From assembly GCA_037355855.1 (NCBI GenBank), contig CM074761.1, positions 930,001 through 994,000 of the forward strand: a DNA stretch of 64,000 nt, given 5' to 3'. Below the pieces are notes generated by a model, which saw only the letters and a program-made list of their open reading frames with translations, was not told the origin of the DNA and searched no databases. Origin of the DNA: Pseudo-nitzschia pungens (taxonomy: Eukaryota; Bacillariophyta; Bacillariophyceae; Bacillariales; Bacillariaceae). Shown here in pieces: positions 35,121 through 44,616 of the stretch (position 1 is its first letter; each line of letters starts with the position of its first letter). A program made the position numbers and the translations under genes.

Positions 35121-36020
35121 ATGTGCACCGATAACACCAAAACAAAATACAAGATGACTTCATTGCGAAGAGCACCAAAAAAGATGAAGAACGACAAGCA
35201 CTTCGTTATGGATGCTGTGACAAAGGATGGTCGGACCTTGCAATATGCAACTGATGAAATGAGGAATAGCAAGCAGATCGTGCTCGCAGCTATAAAACAG
35301 GATGGTAAAGCGTTGAAATATGCATCCAATGAACTCAAAAATAATGAGCAGATCGTGCTTGCTGCAGTTCAACAAAATGGTATGGCCTTGAAATATGCAT
35401 CCAATAAACTCAAGGACGAACTGAAGATTGTGATCGCTGCAGTAACACAGGATGGCTGGGCTTTGAAATATGCATCAGGTAAGCTCCAGCTCGCTGCGGT
35501 AACACACTATGGCATGGCGTTGAGATATGCATCGAGTGAAGTACAGAACAATGAGCAGATCGTGCTAGCTGCAGTTAAACAGCATGGCATGGCCTTGAAA
35601 TATGCATCGAACGAAGTGAAGAATAATAGGCAAGTCGTTCTCGCTGCGGTAAAACAGGATGGCTGGGCCTTGCAACATGCATCCAGTCAACTCCAGCTCA
35701 CTGCGATAAAACAGTATGGCATGGCGGTAAAATATGCATCGAGTGAACTACAGAACAATGAGCAGATTGTGACTGCTGCAGTAGCACAGGATGGCTTGGC
35801 CTTGCAATTTGCGTCAGGGGAAATGAAGAATAACAAGCAAGTCGTGCTCGCTGCGGTTACGCAGGATGGCTGGGCCTTGCAATTCGCATCAGGGGAAATG
35901 AAGAACAACAAGCAAGTTGTGCTCGCTGCGATAACGCAGAATAGCCTGGCCTTGAAATTTGCATCAGACGAACTCTATAAGGATCGGGGCTGGCTCCTTG
36001 AAGTTCAAAGTGCAAAATAA
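35121..36020 (+). CDS. DUF4116 repeat protein
   Basis: The frame is open from a TTG at 34989. The first ATG in frame is 35121 (299 aa), with a second at 35154. Almost the whole protein is tandem repeats of about 23 residues with the pattern N-x-x-Q-IVLAAV-x-Q-x-G-x-ALKYAS-x-E-x-K. This is the DUF4116 signature, a family common in protists and giant-virus-like gene sets with no assigned biochemical role. I count about 11-12 units. Units near residues 115 and 192 lack the N-x-x-Q-IV start (GKLQLAAV and SQLQLTAI), so the array alternates full and shortened repeats. The last two full units are nearly identical in DNA, pointing to recent duplication. There is no signal peptide or membrane segment. 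Confidence 0.82.
   Translation: MCTDNTKTKYKMTSLRRAPKKMKNDKHFVMDAVTKDGRTLQYATDEMRNSKQIVLAAIKQDGKALKYASNELKNNEQIVLAAVQQNGMALKYASNKLKDELKIVIAAVTQDGWALKYASGKLQLAAVTHYGMALRYASSEVQNNEQIVLAAVKQHGMALKYASNEVKNNRQVVLAAVKQDGWALQHASSQLQLTAIKQYGMAVKYASSELQNNEQIVTAAVAQDGLALQFASGEMKNNKQVVLAAVTQDGWALQFASGEMKNNKQVVLAAITQNSLALKFASDELYKDRGWLLEVQSAK
35790..35940 (+). repeat. Recent tandem duplication inside the DUF4116 array
   Basis: Two adjacent units of about 75 bp are almost identical. Each reads GGGGAAATGAAGAA, then CAAGCAAGT, then GTGCTCGCTGCG, with only a few mismatches. Their identity is much higher than between other units of the array. Confidence 0.75.
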
Positions 36021-36057
36021 ATATTACTTTTACTCCGAAAGTTTACCTTCGAGGATT

Positions 36058-36195
36058 ACACGGAGGTTATGAAGACCAATGAGCAGGTGTGCCGGCTGCC
36101 GTGAGTCGGTTGCTCGCATTGATTCCGAAATGACGGCCGCGAGAATGCGTGCAACAGCATGGCGACCATCAAACTCCGCCGTAATCGAATCATGA
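36058..36195 (+). pseudogene. Degenerate DUF4116 repeat remnant downstream of the gene
   Basis: Just after the stop codon, GGTTATGAAGACCAATGAGCAGGTG followed by CGGCTGCCGTGAGTCGG resembles a repeat unit (MK-x-NEQV, then LAAV). It has stop codons and shifted frames. This suggests the array once ran further 3' and was truncated. Confidence 0.45.
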
Positions 36196-36892
36196 ATACT
36201 GATACAAAGTATCATAGTCCGACATTGTTTTGGACTGATTTTAAAACGCTCCTCATCATAAAAAAATAATAATAATAAAACTATTTACCGTATGACTACA
36301 GAACCGAGTTTTTTTCTTTCATGAGCAATTCTCTACCATACGGTAATCTTAGGGTAACCTTACGGTAATCTTAGGGTACTGGTAATCTTACGGTAATCTT
36401 AAAAGGTAATCTTACCTGGCACTTATCTCATTGTGAATCATAGTATGGATATGTTCGCCTAGGTACGTACGTCTGTGTGCAGAAAAATCCGCGCCAAATT
36501 ATTTTTGTTCATGGATTAGGTAACTAGGCATATACGGTAGGAAAATGTAGCATTGTTAGGTACTACGAAGTACAAAATTCCTATCAGCTGTCCCCCGGTT
36601 CTACATCCCCAACTACTCATTTCTACGGAAGCCGGGGGACAGCTGATAGGAATTCCGTAGTGATTACTACGTATGATATTTGGCATCAATCAATCGAGCC
36701 TGCCGATTATTTTTGGCGCGCCACCTGTCGCGGCAATGACATGGAGGAGAACGAAGATTCTATTGTTGATTCCGCTCGGAATAGATTTTCGGATGTCAAA
36801 AATATCGTGTCAACCTTCAACGCCAGTGGCTCATAATTCCGAAGACCACACAATTCGAATTCCAACACTCAGCAACACAAACAACGTTCACG
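36196..36892. repeat. Intergenic region with GGTAATCTTACGG motif cluster and E2F-like sites
   Basis: At 36345-36418 the words GGTAATCTTA and GGTAACCTTACGG recur about six times, some with TTAGGG. CGCGCCAAA lies at 36490-36498 and its reverse, TTTGGCGCG, at 36712-36720. Both match the E2F/DP core. A long hairpin within this region is listed separately. Confidence 0.55.
36576..36654. repeat. 23-bp perfect inverted repeat with 33-nt loop
   Basis: The arms are 36576-36598 (AATTCCTATCAGCTG then TCCCCCGG) and 36632-36654, its exact reverse complement. The separation is 33 bp. The repeat is far longer than chance would give. It could be the folded core of a small foldback element, a non-coding hairpin, or a regulatory palindrome. 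No transposase is nearby. Confidence 0.85.
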
Positions 36893-37194
36893 ATGCCCAG
36901 CGGATCCGGTTACAACAGCCAAGGCAACTACTACAGCACCCCAGGAGGCACCAACTCCTCCAGCGGAAGCTCTTACCATTGTAAGTGAGCAACAATCTCC
37001 GCGAAGCAAACCATATGACGGACGAACCGTTCATCAATCGATTCTAACCTTTCGTTTTTGATTGCCTTGTAGACTCAAACAGTAATGGAAGTTACTATTA
37101 CAGTAACGACAACGGCTCCACCTACTACAACAACGGAAGCGGAAGCTCGACCTACACCTCCCCCTCTGGACAAAGCTACACTTCTTCCAAATAA
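36893..37194 (+). CDS. Small Gly/Ser/Tyr/Asn-rich protein (69 aa)
   Basis: Two exons are inferred, 36893-36980 and 37073-37194, with a 92-bp phase-1 intron (GTAAGT donor, CTTGTAG acceptor). Neither exon is long enough to stand out as an ORF, but the junction restores one composition. Exon 1 reads MPSGSGYNSQGNYYSTPGG and ends SSYH. Exon 2 continues YSNSNGSYYYSND and ends SGQSYTSSK. The protein is almost entirely Gly, Ser, Tyr, Asn and Thr, and so intrinsically disordered, with YY pairs spaced along it. There is no signal peptide. Such sequences can form condensates or bind RNA, but no function is assigned. Two E2F-like sites lie upstream at 36490 and 36712. Confidence 0.72.
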
Positions 37195-37660
37195 ATGGAC
37201 CGAGTTCTTTAGCAAGAGCTTCAGCTCTGTGTTCCCATCTTGAACCAGGTTCATATCCGCCCTCATGAACGGATCCTTAAGCTCTACTCCGCTTTTGGAT
37301 TGTCACTTATCTACCTGCTTTGTCGGGATATGCTTGAATGCCATTGAATCCGTCGGATCATGAAGTAATATCTCTATTTCAGTGGCGAACTACGTGTGAC
37401 TACGTAAAGTAAACATTTTTTTATTATTTCGTACCCCGATTTCTACGTATGGGTTTCTGGCGACAGTCGAGGTGTCCTCTTCGTTGGAGGAACCCAGCTT
37501 CTCCACAGTATACGCTTTGTTTTTGATGCATGCAATCATTTCAATAGATAGACCCGTCTAGTGGTCGCAATTTTATCTATCTACGGAGCATTCTCGTAGT
37601 AAGGTAGTGAGGTAATGTACAGGCGGCGTGCTGAACGGGTTGTAAGCGTTGGAAATTGTG
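37195..37660. other. Intergenic region
   Basis: 3' UTR of the Gly/Ser/Tyr-rich gene followed by AT-rich DNA. I see no gene, clear repeat or motif cluster. Confidence 0.4.
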
Positions 37661-37894
37661 ATGGAGGGGCACATCCGTTTGGCGTGGTATTTTCGGACTG
37701 TTGTCTCTGTTCTCTGTTTGCTCTGCATCGGTCAAGTAAAGGCATTCATGCCATTTGACATCAGTTCTTGTGCGAACTCGTCGTCTGAACCCCAACCCAA
37801 AAGAACGTGCAGGATTGAAATAAAAATGCTGACCTGTTCATCGATCAAATACATCAGAGGCAAGGGAAGCCACAAAGGATGTAGCACGGTTTAA
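37661..37894 (+). CDS. Possible orphan presequence ORF (77 aa)
   Basis: From the ATG at 37661 the ORF encodes a basic start (MEGHIRLAWYFR) and then a strong hydrophobic segment (TVVSVLCLLCIGQ). It continues VKAF-MPF, which resembles an Ala-Phe plastid cleavage motif. The remaining 40 residues are Ser- and Lys-rich with four Cys and no recognisable domain. It could be a small secreted or plastid protein, the first exon of a gene I could not complete, or the remnant of one. No downstream exon is evident before the convergent gene ending at 38214. Confidence 0.3.
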   Translation: MEGHIRLAWYFRTVVSVLCLLCIGQVKAFMPFDISSCANSSSEPQPKRTCRIEIKMLTCSSIKYIRGKGSHKGCSTV

Positions 37895-38213
37895 ATTTAC
37901 TTGGTTTGCTCTTTCGTACCTTCTTTCGATACTACAATTTTTTCAATGCACTTTCTCGCAACACGAATTCATGCTTTCGACCAGAACTATCGAAAATAAT
38001 AATAATAACATACGTATTTAAATAACTTTAACCACCAAAGGTCCACCAAAGGTGGAACTAAATTACTCAGTCTGTAACCAGACTTTGACGTCGCCTCCAT
38101 CAGAACTATCGAAAAACGAATAACATTCCCGAACCCAATGCCAGAAATAATGAAAGCTTTTATCTTCGTCTATTACAATTCTATGTGTAGTGAAATGCAA
38201 AAGATGAATAGAA

Positions 38214-39608
38214 TTATAACGAAGCGTTGCAATTAGGTGGCAAGTGTGTAAATCTCTGTATTGACACCAAATTCAAAACATCCCGCTGGGATTCTGTTAA
38301 CTCCTGATAACCCAACAATGCTGGGACTAAGGAAGCGCAATAAGACAAGATGGTTTGTCCCCAAGCATTGCATCCTAGCAAATAGCAGATATTCTCTTCT
38401 CTCTCAAACGTTCCAACTATTGGTACCATATCAACAGTCTCGGAGTATAATCCATGCTGTCTAGGGAACAAAGACACTTCTTCCTCTGTAAATGAATCCG
38501 TACAACGGTATCGTTCTAGCGTCCATCGAGACAGGTGATTGCATCGTTCCTCGACTTTTGGAGACTTGTATGCACTAAAGTGGTCTTCCCCACTAATGCG
38601 AATTTTCCCGTTTGTGTAACACCAGTCATGAGTGTATCCCCATGTGAAAAAATTCGGGGAACAGTAGTCCTCGTTCTGGCCATCAACCTCAGAAGTAGTC
38701 GACGTGGGAACATGTACCAGATACGAATAACAGGGTTTCATCAATCCATTCAAGCGGTCGTGTTGTTGCTGAACCATTCGAAGCGCGCCGGTAGCTACAA
38801 CAACACGCTTCGCACAAATAGTTCGGTGCTCTTCACCTTCCATTTTCATGGATACTGCTACACCGCTGGATTTCTGATCGATTGACAGGACAGTTGTGTT
38901 CGGCCAAAATTCCGCACTTTCTTCTCTATTTTTCGACAGATGTTCTATCACACTCTTTGCATACAAGGATGAATCTATAACAGCATCGTTCGGAAAATAT
39001 ATCCCACACTTGAAATCTTCACTCATCCCTTCCACCGAAGACAAACGATCGGCATCACACCATTCGATACCATCGTCGTCCTCGATCAGCGAGGACAAAA
39101 TTTCGAATTCTCGCTTCAATTCGATTTCGTCACGCTCGGTTCTCCCTAAGTAATATGATCCCAACTCTTTCAGGTGCTTCCCTGACTCTGTTTCGGTGCC
39201 CCACAATTTCTTTGCTATACCTTTTTGGAGGACCAATCCTTCCCTGGTGGCGTCAAGGTACCTCTTAGCACCTACTCTACCGTTATGTCGAAAAAAGTCG
39301 TCGCAACTGCCCGCAAAAAGTTGAACCATCATTTTGACACATGGTGCCACCTCCATAGTAGCAGTTCCGCTCCGGGTGTGGGGAGCCAAGCCCTCACCAG
39401 GGGCGGGACCAGCATCAACGACTAACACCCTGAGGGCTGTTCGGCACGATTCACTTGTCAAATGATAAGCCGCGGAGCACCCTGCAACGCCGGCACCAAC
39501 AATGACTACATCGTAATCCATCTCCCTCGATGAACAGGAGAGGTTCCTAGTTCGAGGTTTTTCCATGCTCGCGTAGGTTCTTCGTCGTACATGCAACATG
39601 CGAATCAT
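38214..39608 (-). CDS. FAD-dependent oxidoreductase, DAO family
   Basis: A single exon of 464 aa is inferred. The dinucleotide-binding motif VIVGAGVAGCSAAYHL lies near residues 34-49, so the native start may be an internal Met (MEKPRTR or MDYDVVIVG). The extra N-terminus is Arg-rich (MIRMLHVRRRTYAS) and could be a mitochondrial presequence. GLAPHTRSGTATMEVAP follows the Rossmann segment. AKRVVVATGAL is the second conserved FAD-binding block. A C-terminal substrate-domain segment with LLGCNAWGQTILSYCASLV closes it. DAO-family enzymes (glycine, sarcosine and D-amino-acid oxidases, glycerol-3-phosphate oxidases) oxidise C-N or C-O bonds using FAD. The substrate cannot be read from the sequence. 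Confidence 0.85.
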   Translation of the reverse strand: MIRMLHVRRRTYASMEKPRTRNLSCSSREMDYDVVIVGAGVAGCSAAYHLTSESCRTALRVLVVDAGPAPGEGLAPHTRSGTATMEVAPCVKMMVQLFAGSCDDFFRHNGRVGAKRYLDATREGLVLQKGIAKKLWGTETESGKHLKELGSYYLGRTERDEIELKREFEILSSLIEDDDGIEWCDADRLSSVEGMSEDFKCGIYFPNDAVIDSSLYAKSVIEHLSKNREESAEFWPNTTVLSIDQKSSGVAVSMKMEGEEHRTICAKRVVVATGALRMVQQQHDRLNGLMKPCYSYLVHVPTSTTSEVDGQNEDYCSPNFFTWGYTHDWCYTNGKIRISGEDHFSAYKSPKVEERCNHLSRWTLERYRCTDSFTEEEVSLFPRQHGLYSETVDMVPIVGTFEREENICYLLGCNAWGQTILSYCASLVPALLGYQELTESQRDVLNLVSIQRFTHLPPNCNASL

Positions 39609-40474
39609 GTAATGAGCGACTGGCCTGAGTAAATAACTCTGATAAACAATAATATTCTGAAATCTTTGGAGTAACCTTACCGTTATGTATTTCGTACCGG
39701 TAAGTTACTCCTCTGTACGGTAAGGTCTTATTCTTCGAAGCTGGATTTCGTAGATCCGAGAACAACTTCGTACATATGAGGGGTATGCACCCAATGAGGA
39801 TGCTTTGTGCAAACCAAAATTAGAACACGAAATGTGATGATAAATAGCTACGGATTTTTCAAGTTTTTCAGAGGAACTTCAGTGGGAGAGTTCCAAATCT
39901 CAGTAGTACGGATAAATAAAGGTTTGCTGAGTTGTCCCGAGGACAGGCCAAGCTCTTGACGCCTTTCCTCACATTCTTATTATCATTGATGTTTCATTTC
40001 AGATAGAAATTAATGATAAGACGAAGGTGTCCGTTAGGTAAATCGCATGTGTATGAATCAATCATTCTTTTTTTTTAAATTTCGAAAATGAGGTCTGTAT
40101 AGCTGACTATTGGCACGAAGAACGGCAAAATTAACTGCGATGCATGCGACTACAGGTACCATCAATGAAGATGAATTGCATCACCGTCCTCAATCGAAAA
40201 TGAGCAACGCATTCGTAACACCGAATGAATCAAGAGAACAAACCACTTTTCACCCTATGCACCGGCTATCAACCAAATACCAAACCCTATGTACCACCGT
40301 TCAACTAAGATTTTGTTCGGATCTACCGACTCCTTTGATGAGAGCATACACCGAAGTATCATTTCGCTCGTTCACGCCTGCATTGTAACATTGAACACTG
40401 TAATTCTGGAACAATAAACTTCAAAATCTCATTTACATACTTTTAATAACTACTGCAACCCCAAAACCAAAACC
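39609..40474. repeat. Intergenic region with ACCGTAAG motifs
   Basis: A motif cluster at about 39672-39730 contains ACCTTACCGTTA, TACCGGTAAG and TACGGTAAGG. The plus-strand ORF at 40110-40388 (92 aa) has no recognisable domain and is not called. Confidence 0.45.
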
Positions 40475-42319
40475 TTATTCCCCATTTACACATTCTGTAC
40501 TTTCTTCCTCGTAATTGATACCATGGGCTTTCAACAAGTTCTGAAGTCGTTCAATTTCGCGATCTTTTTGCCTCAACAATAGGTTTTCATCGAGACTTTC
40601 GTTTATTATGGAGGATGACAAAGATAATGACGACATTGATACGGCGGAATTCGATCGCTTTGACGATTGGAACATCGAATGGCTGTCCAATTCACCTAGT
40701 ATTTCCACACAAGAAGGTCGATCCATTGGATCTAATGCAGTCATCCTATGCGCCAATTGGATATGAAGTGCGATTTTGCCCTCTCCGCCCTCCGTAGTGG
40801 ATGTTGGAACTGCCTCTTTTGTCGCGAATAGTCCCTTTAGATCACCAAGGACTTTCGCACGTTCCATAGCAGTTTCAAACTGGCTAAAAATCTCAACCAG
40901 TAAAATTCCCAACGAGTACACGTCGCACTTTTCATCGTACCTACCGGTTGCTATTTCGGGAGCTCGGTAAAGAAAGGTCCCGACACCAGATGATTGTTTG
41001 ATGCTTGCATTTTTTTGTTTGCTATGCCTTTCTGTGGTGCTTTTTCGGCAACACTCATCCCTGTTTTTAGTTCCGGCATCCAAATCTTTGTTTATCTTAG
41101 AATTTGCTGCCACTTTTGGATCAATCGTTGCTAGTCCGAGATCACCAATTTTAACCGTGCCCTCTCTAAGTTCTCCGTTCGTTAGGAACACATTATTAGG
41201 TTTGATGTCACGGTGAATTATTCCATTGGCATGGAGATGAGCCACGCCTCTTACTGTTTGTCGAAAGTACGACCAGCATCTAGCCTCAAAGGTGTCATCA
41301 TCGTAACTGTCAACGTTGCTGCTCAGAGCCCGATTTTTCCTGTTGGATTTTTCGTTGCTTTGTCCAGTTTTGATTTTGTTCTTTTGCAATATTTTTATTG
41401 TTTCTTCCAGAGTTGAATCACAATATTCCATAAGTATGTACAACTGCCTTCGATATGGTCTGACATTACGTATATTCATCTTTGATGTATCGACATGCTT
41501 CGGAAGACTTTTTTTGTAGCACTTGACACACAAGTTCAATGGTTGCAATACCGAATCGATTAACCCCCAATACTCCAATCCAACCTCCCAGTCGTCGTAG
41601 GATGATTGGCACAAATGGCATACTGGCCCACGCAGACTATCGGGATTGGCACGTTGGAAATCACAACTGGTATCTGCACTTTCCTCCATTGATCGATTGG
41701 AAATACTGTAGCTAATAGATGTCTTGTCGGATGTCCTGTCGGATGTCCTGTCGTAGTCCGTTGTGGATTGGCCGTTGCCATATACGTAGGAATCATCAAT
41801 CTCGCGAGAGAGCAAGTCATCCTCGTCGCGGGTCTTCTCTACCCATGCAGAGTAATACCGCACTACATTATCATTGCTTGGGATGCTCGAAAGTATCTCT
41901 ACTTCTCTTATCACACGTCGCAACGAAGATGAGGACTGAGACTCATCGATAAAGTTGTGGTGGAAGGGATTCAAACTTGGGTTTTTTGTCGTATCGTCAA
42001 ATTTGATGCACTCGGGCATTGGCACTACCTTAAGAGCGTAGAATTTCGAGTCGAGCTTATTTCGTACTTTGTAGACTTTTCCAAACCCACCACTTCCCAA
42101 AACATCGAGAACGACAAAGTCGGTGCGATGGCGGTTGGTAGTCTCATCGTTGATTCTTCGGCTTCTCCATGTGAACCCAGAGGAAGGAGACGATGCCATC
42201 GCCATTAGCGAAAACGGATGAGCATTCTGACCATTATTATCTCCTTCTTCGTTATCGCTCTTACCATCAAAGTTAGAATCAGCGGCGGCAGTTGTTTTGG
42301 AACCCAAGAAATCTTGCAT
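40475..42319 (-). CDS. eIF2-alpha-type protein kinase with CxxC...CxxC kinase insert
   Basis: A single exon of 614 aa is inferred. The N-lobe has the Gly loop VLGSGGFGKVYKV and the catalytic Lys in YALKVV. NVVRYYSAWVE is characteristic of eIF2-alpha kinases (PERK/HRI/GCN2). A long insert (about residues 165-285) separates the lobes and is Asp/Ser-rich. It holds CHLCQ and, about 30 residues on, LCVKCYK, forming a possible zinc site. After LYILMEYCDSTLEETI, the C-lobe has HRDIKPNNV, IGDLGLA, GTFLYRAPE and the family segment VYSLGILLVEIF with ETAMERAKVL. All catalytic residues are present. A C-terminal coiled coil (LLLRQKDREIERLQNLLKAH) recalls HRI. Such kinases phosphorylate eIF2-alpha under stress to lower translation. 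No RWD, HisRS-like or membrane domain is seen. Confidence 0.88.
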   Translation of the reverse strand: MQDFLGSKTTAAADSNFDGKSDNEEGDNNGQNAHPFSLMAMASSPSSGFTWRSRRINDETTNRHRTDFVVLDVLGSGGFGKVYKVRNKLDSKFYALKVVPMPECIKFDDTTKNPSLNPFHHNFIDESQSSSSLRRVIREVEILSSIPSNDNVVRYYSAWVEKTRDEDDLLSREIDDSYVYGNGQSTTDYDRTSDRTSDKTSISYSISNRSMEESADTSCDFQRANPDSLRGPVCHLCQSSYDDWEVGLEYWGLIDSVLQPLNLCVKCYKKSLPKHVDTSKMNIRNVRPYRRQLYILMEYCDSTLEETIKILQKNKIKTGQSNEKSNRKNRALSSNVDSYDDDTFEARCWSYFRQTVRGVAHLHANGIIHRDIKPNNVFLTNGELREGTVKIGDLGLATIDPKVAANSKINKDLDAGTKNRDECCRKSTTERHSKQKNASIKQSSGVGTFLYRAPEIATGRYDEKCDVYSLGILLVEIFSQFETAMERAKVLGDLKGLFATKEAVPTSTTEGGEGKIALHIQLAHRMTALDPMDRPSCVEILGELDSHSMFQSSKRSNSAVSMSSLSLSSSIINESLDENLLLRQKDREIERLQNLLKAHGINYEEESTECVNGE

Positions 42320-44616
42320 CGTGCTACCGCGGCAGAGAATGCATCTTCGTTACTACTTCGTATTATTTTTTCCTCAACTTCTGTACCGTACGGTGCTACG
42401 ATAGGTTAAGATTACCGTAGCGAATAAGATTACGGAGTAAACCTTACGAAGTACTAACCTTTAGCGGTTGTCCGCAGTTGAAAAAGATGCAGATACAATA
42501 GCTAAGGTTACTCGTACTGTATGTACTACCGTAAGCATTAGTCTCTGTAGTCCTCTACAGTATGGAGATCAATGGTATCCCTGTTTGGAGGCTCTGACAA
42601 AAATAGCAATTCTAAAACAATTCTAAAAATGAATAATTTCAAAATTCTAAAAAAATCACGTTCGAATACTAAGCACGCTGCGACGGGTGTGTGTGGGGCG
42701 AGAGAAATCAACCCCGTCTCGGAGGAGTGTGATACAGTCAATATCGATGGCCGGAAATATAAGCTTCGGTGGGTCCCTACTTCACCGCTGCCTCAAAAAC
42801 AAATTATGCGTTTTCAGTAATTTCGCGATGGCGTCGGTCAAATAATGTTACTACTCTCGAGGCTCATAGTAAGGGTGAAGGACCGAATCTATCTGGAATT
42901 GCAAGCTACTAGTGAGAAATATCTCTAGAAGACCGCACGTAAAAGAATAATATTAAAGCTACAACACTGCAACCTAAAGCCGATTTTAATTTCAGTGCTC
43001 CCTTCTACTACTAGTAGTACTACTAGTACCATTACTACAGAGAGGCACAAGAACAAGATAGATTTCATTATCTGCTGTTACTGTAATTCTAATTGTTCAG
43101 GATGTACAGAAGCATTGCATGAGTTTTGTTGCTTTGCAGTTGAGACTAATGGTGTTGATTTTGCTTGCGAGGGGAATGGGGGTTCTTCTTCTTTTTCTCT
43201 CTTTCTCTTCGCTGCAGAAAAACAAGACGAGAGCGATAGTACTACTACTAGTATGGATGAACTTTCATTCTCCTCATGCCAACGTCTCAGTGATTCAATC
43301 AATTGAATTTCGTGTTGTTGGAGATTGTCGTCAGGGTTGTTAATAGTGGCGGCATAGTGTCTCTAGTATAAAGTAGAAATGACAATGGTTTGGGACGTCT
43401 CATGAAAAATATTATTTTAAGAATTGTTCAATGCCTGACGAGACTCCCCAGATGGCGGACGCGTTCTGTGATTTTTAGTACTCGTAGTACTTGTATTATT
43501 ACGAAGTAGAGCTCTATTTGTTTCTCGTTGATTCGACTATTGCAGTAAAACCATTATCTCTTTATTTCCTTTTCCAAAACAGTGATTTTTCATTGAACAT
43601 CGTATACACATGATAGAAATTACAATGTCACATGTTTTTATAGACGTGATTGATATTTTGGTTCGAGAGAATTTTCCCACAATATCACATGCTTTTATTT
43701 CCGAACCCACCTGAAATCTACAGAACTCCGTCTAATGGCATTTTCATTATTGCTTCATCCCATCCAATGGATAGAACATGTTGAAAATACGACCATTAGA
43801 TAAAAACTTTTGCAGGTTATATATTTCATATCGGTTCTATTTGGGAAGGCTTTTCTTGTTTGCAATCCGAAATACCGTTTTGAAGCGTTACAGATGCTAT
43901 GATGACCACTTCGAATTGTGGTCAAATTTGGATCTATTTAGAAGACGTGACGGTTTCCATTGCTTGTCCACCGCGCGAACGGTTTTTCATTATATACATT
44001 TCCGGATATTCCGAGTATTTAACTTTTCAGTTCGGTGAAAGCAAAAGACGGTAAGATTATTTATTGGATTGGTTTTGAAGGGGAACCTTTGGATAAAATC
44101 TACCACTTCATTTTGATCTCAGCATGCCATAATCTAATCGCCAAGGAAATTTCTTTGACTCGTAAACGCATTCAAAGAAATTTCTCCCGGTTAATTACCA
44201 ATTTTTGGGAAGGCGTTGCCCTTCCTTACAGCCGAGAGTGCTAACGGTTGTGAAAGAACCAGTCGAACCCCTAGTTGACAATACAATTTTACGGTCCGGA
44301 GGGCTTGTGTGGCGTGTTTTGAGGGAAACGTCCAGGAAGGCGGAAGTCCACTTTAGGCGGTAAGTGGGCCTTTGAAAATCGATCGTCGGAACCGATACTA
44401 CTACCAGTATCGTCCACGATCAGGTGATTGTTAACAATTGCACCGACTCAATCCAACTCTTACTCTCTATTGCGTTGACTCCTTCTCAACTGGAATCCTT
44501 GAAAACAAAACAGGCAAAGAGATCAACGTTGCGAATTATTTGTCGAGTCACAGCAATACTCAACCGACTGTCGGAACGTCTCCTTTGCCGTGCTTCACAC
44601 TACCATTACAAACTAA
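42320..44616. repeat. Divergent intergenic region, 2.3 kb, mixed motif clusters
   Basis: Motif-family words (GATTACCGTAG, GATTACGGAGTAAACC) lie at about 42390-42460. ACTACTACTAGTAGTACTACTAGTA lies at about 43002-43030 and TACTACTACTAGTA at about 43240. A Lys-rich 82-aa ORF (42572-42820) and several other short ORFs have no recognisable domain and are not called. Confidence 0.5.
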
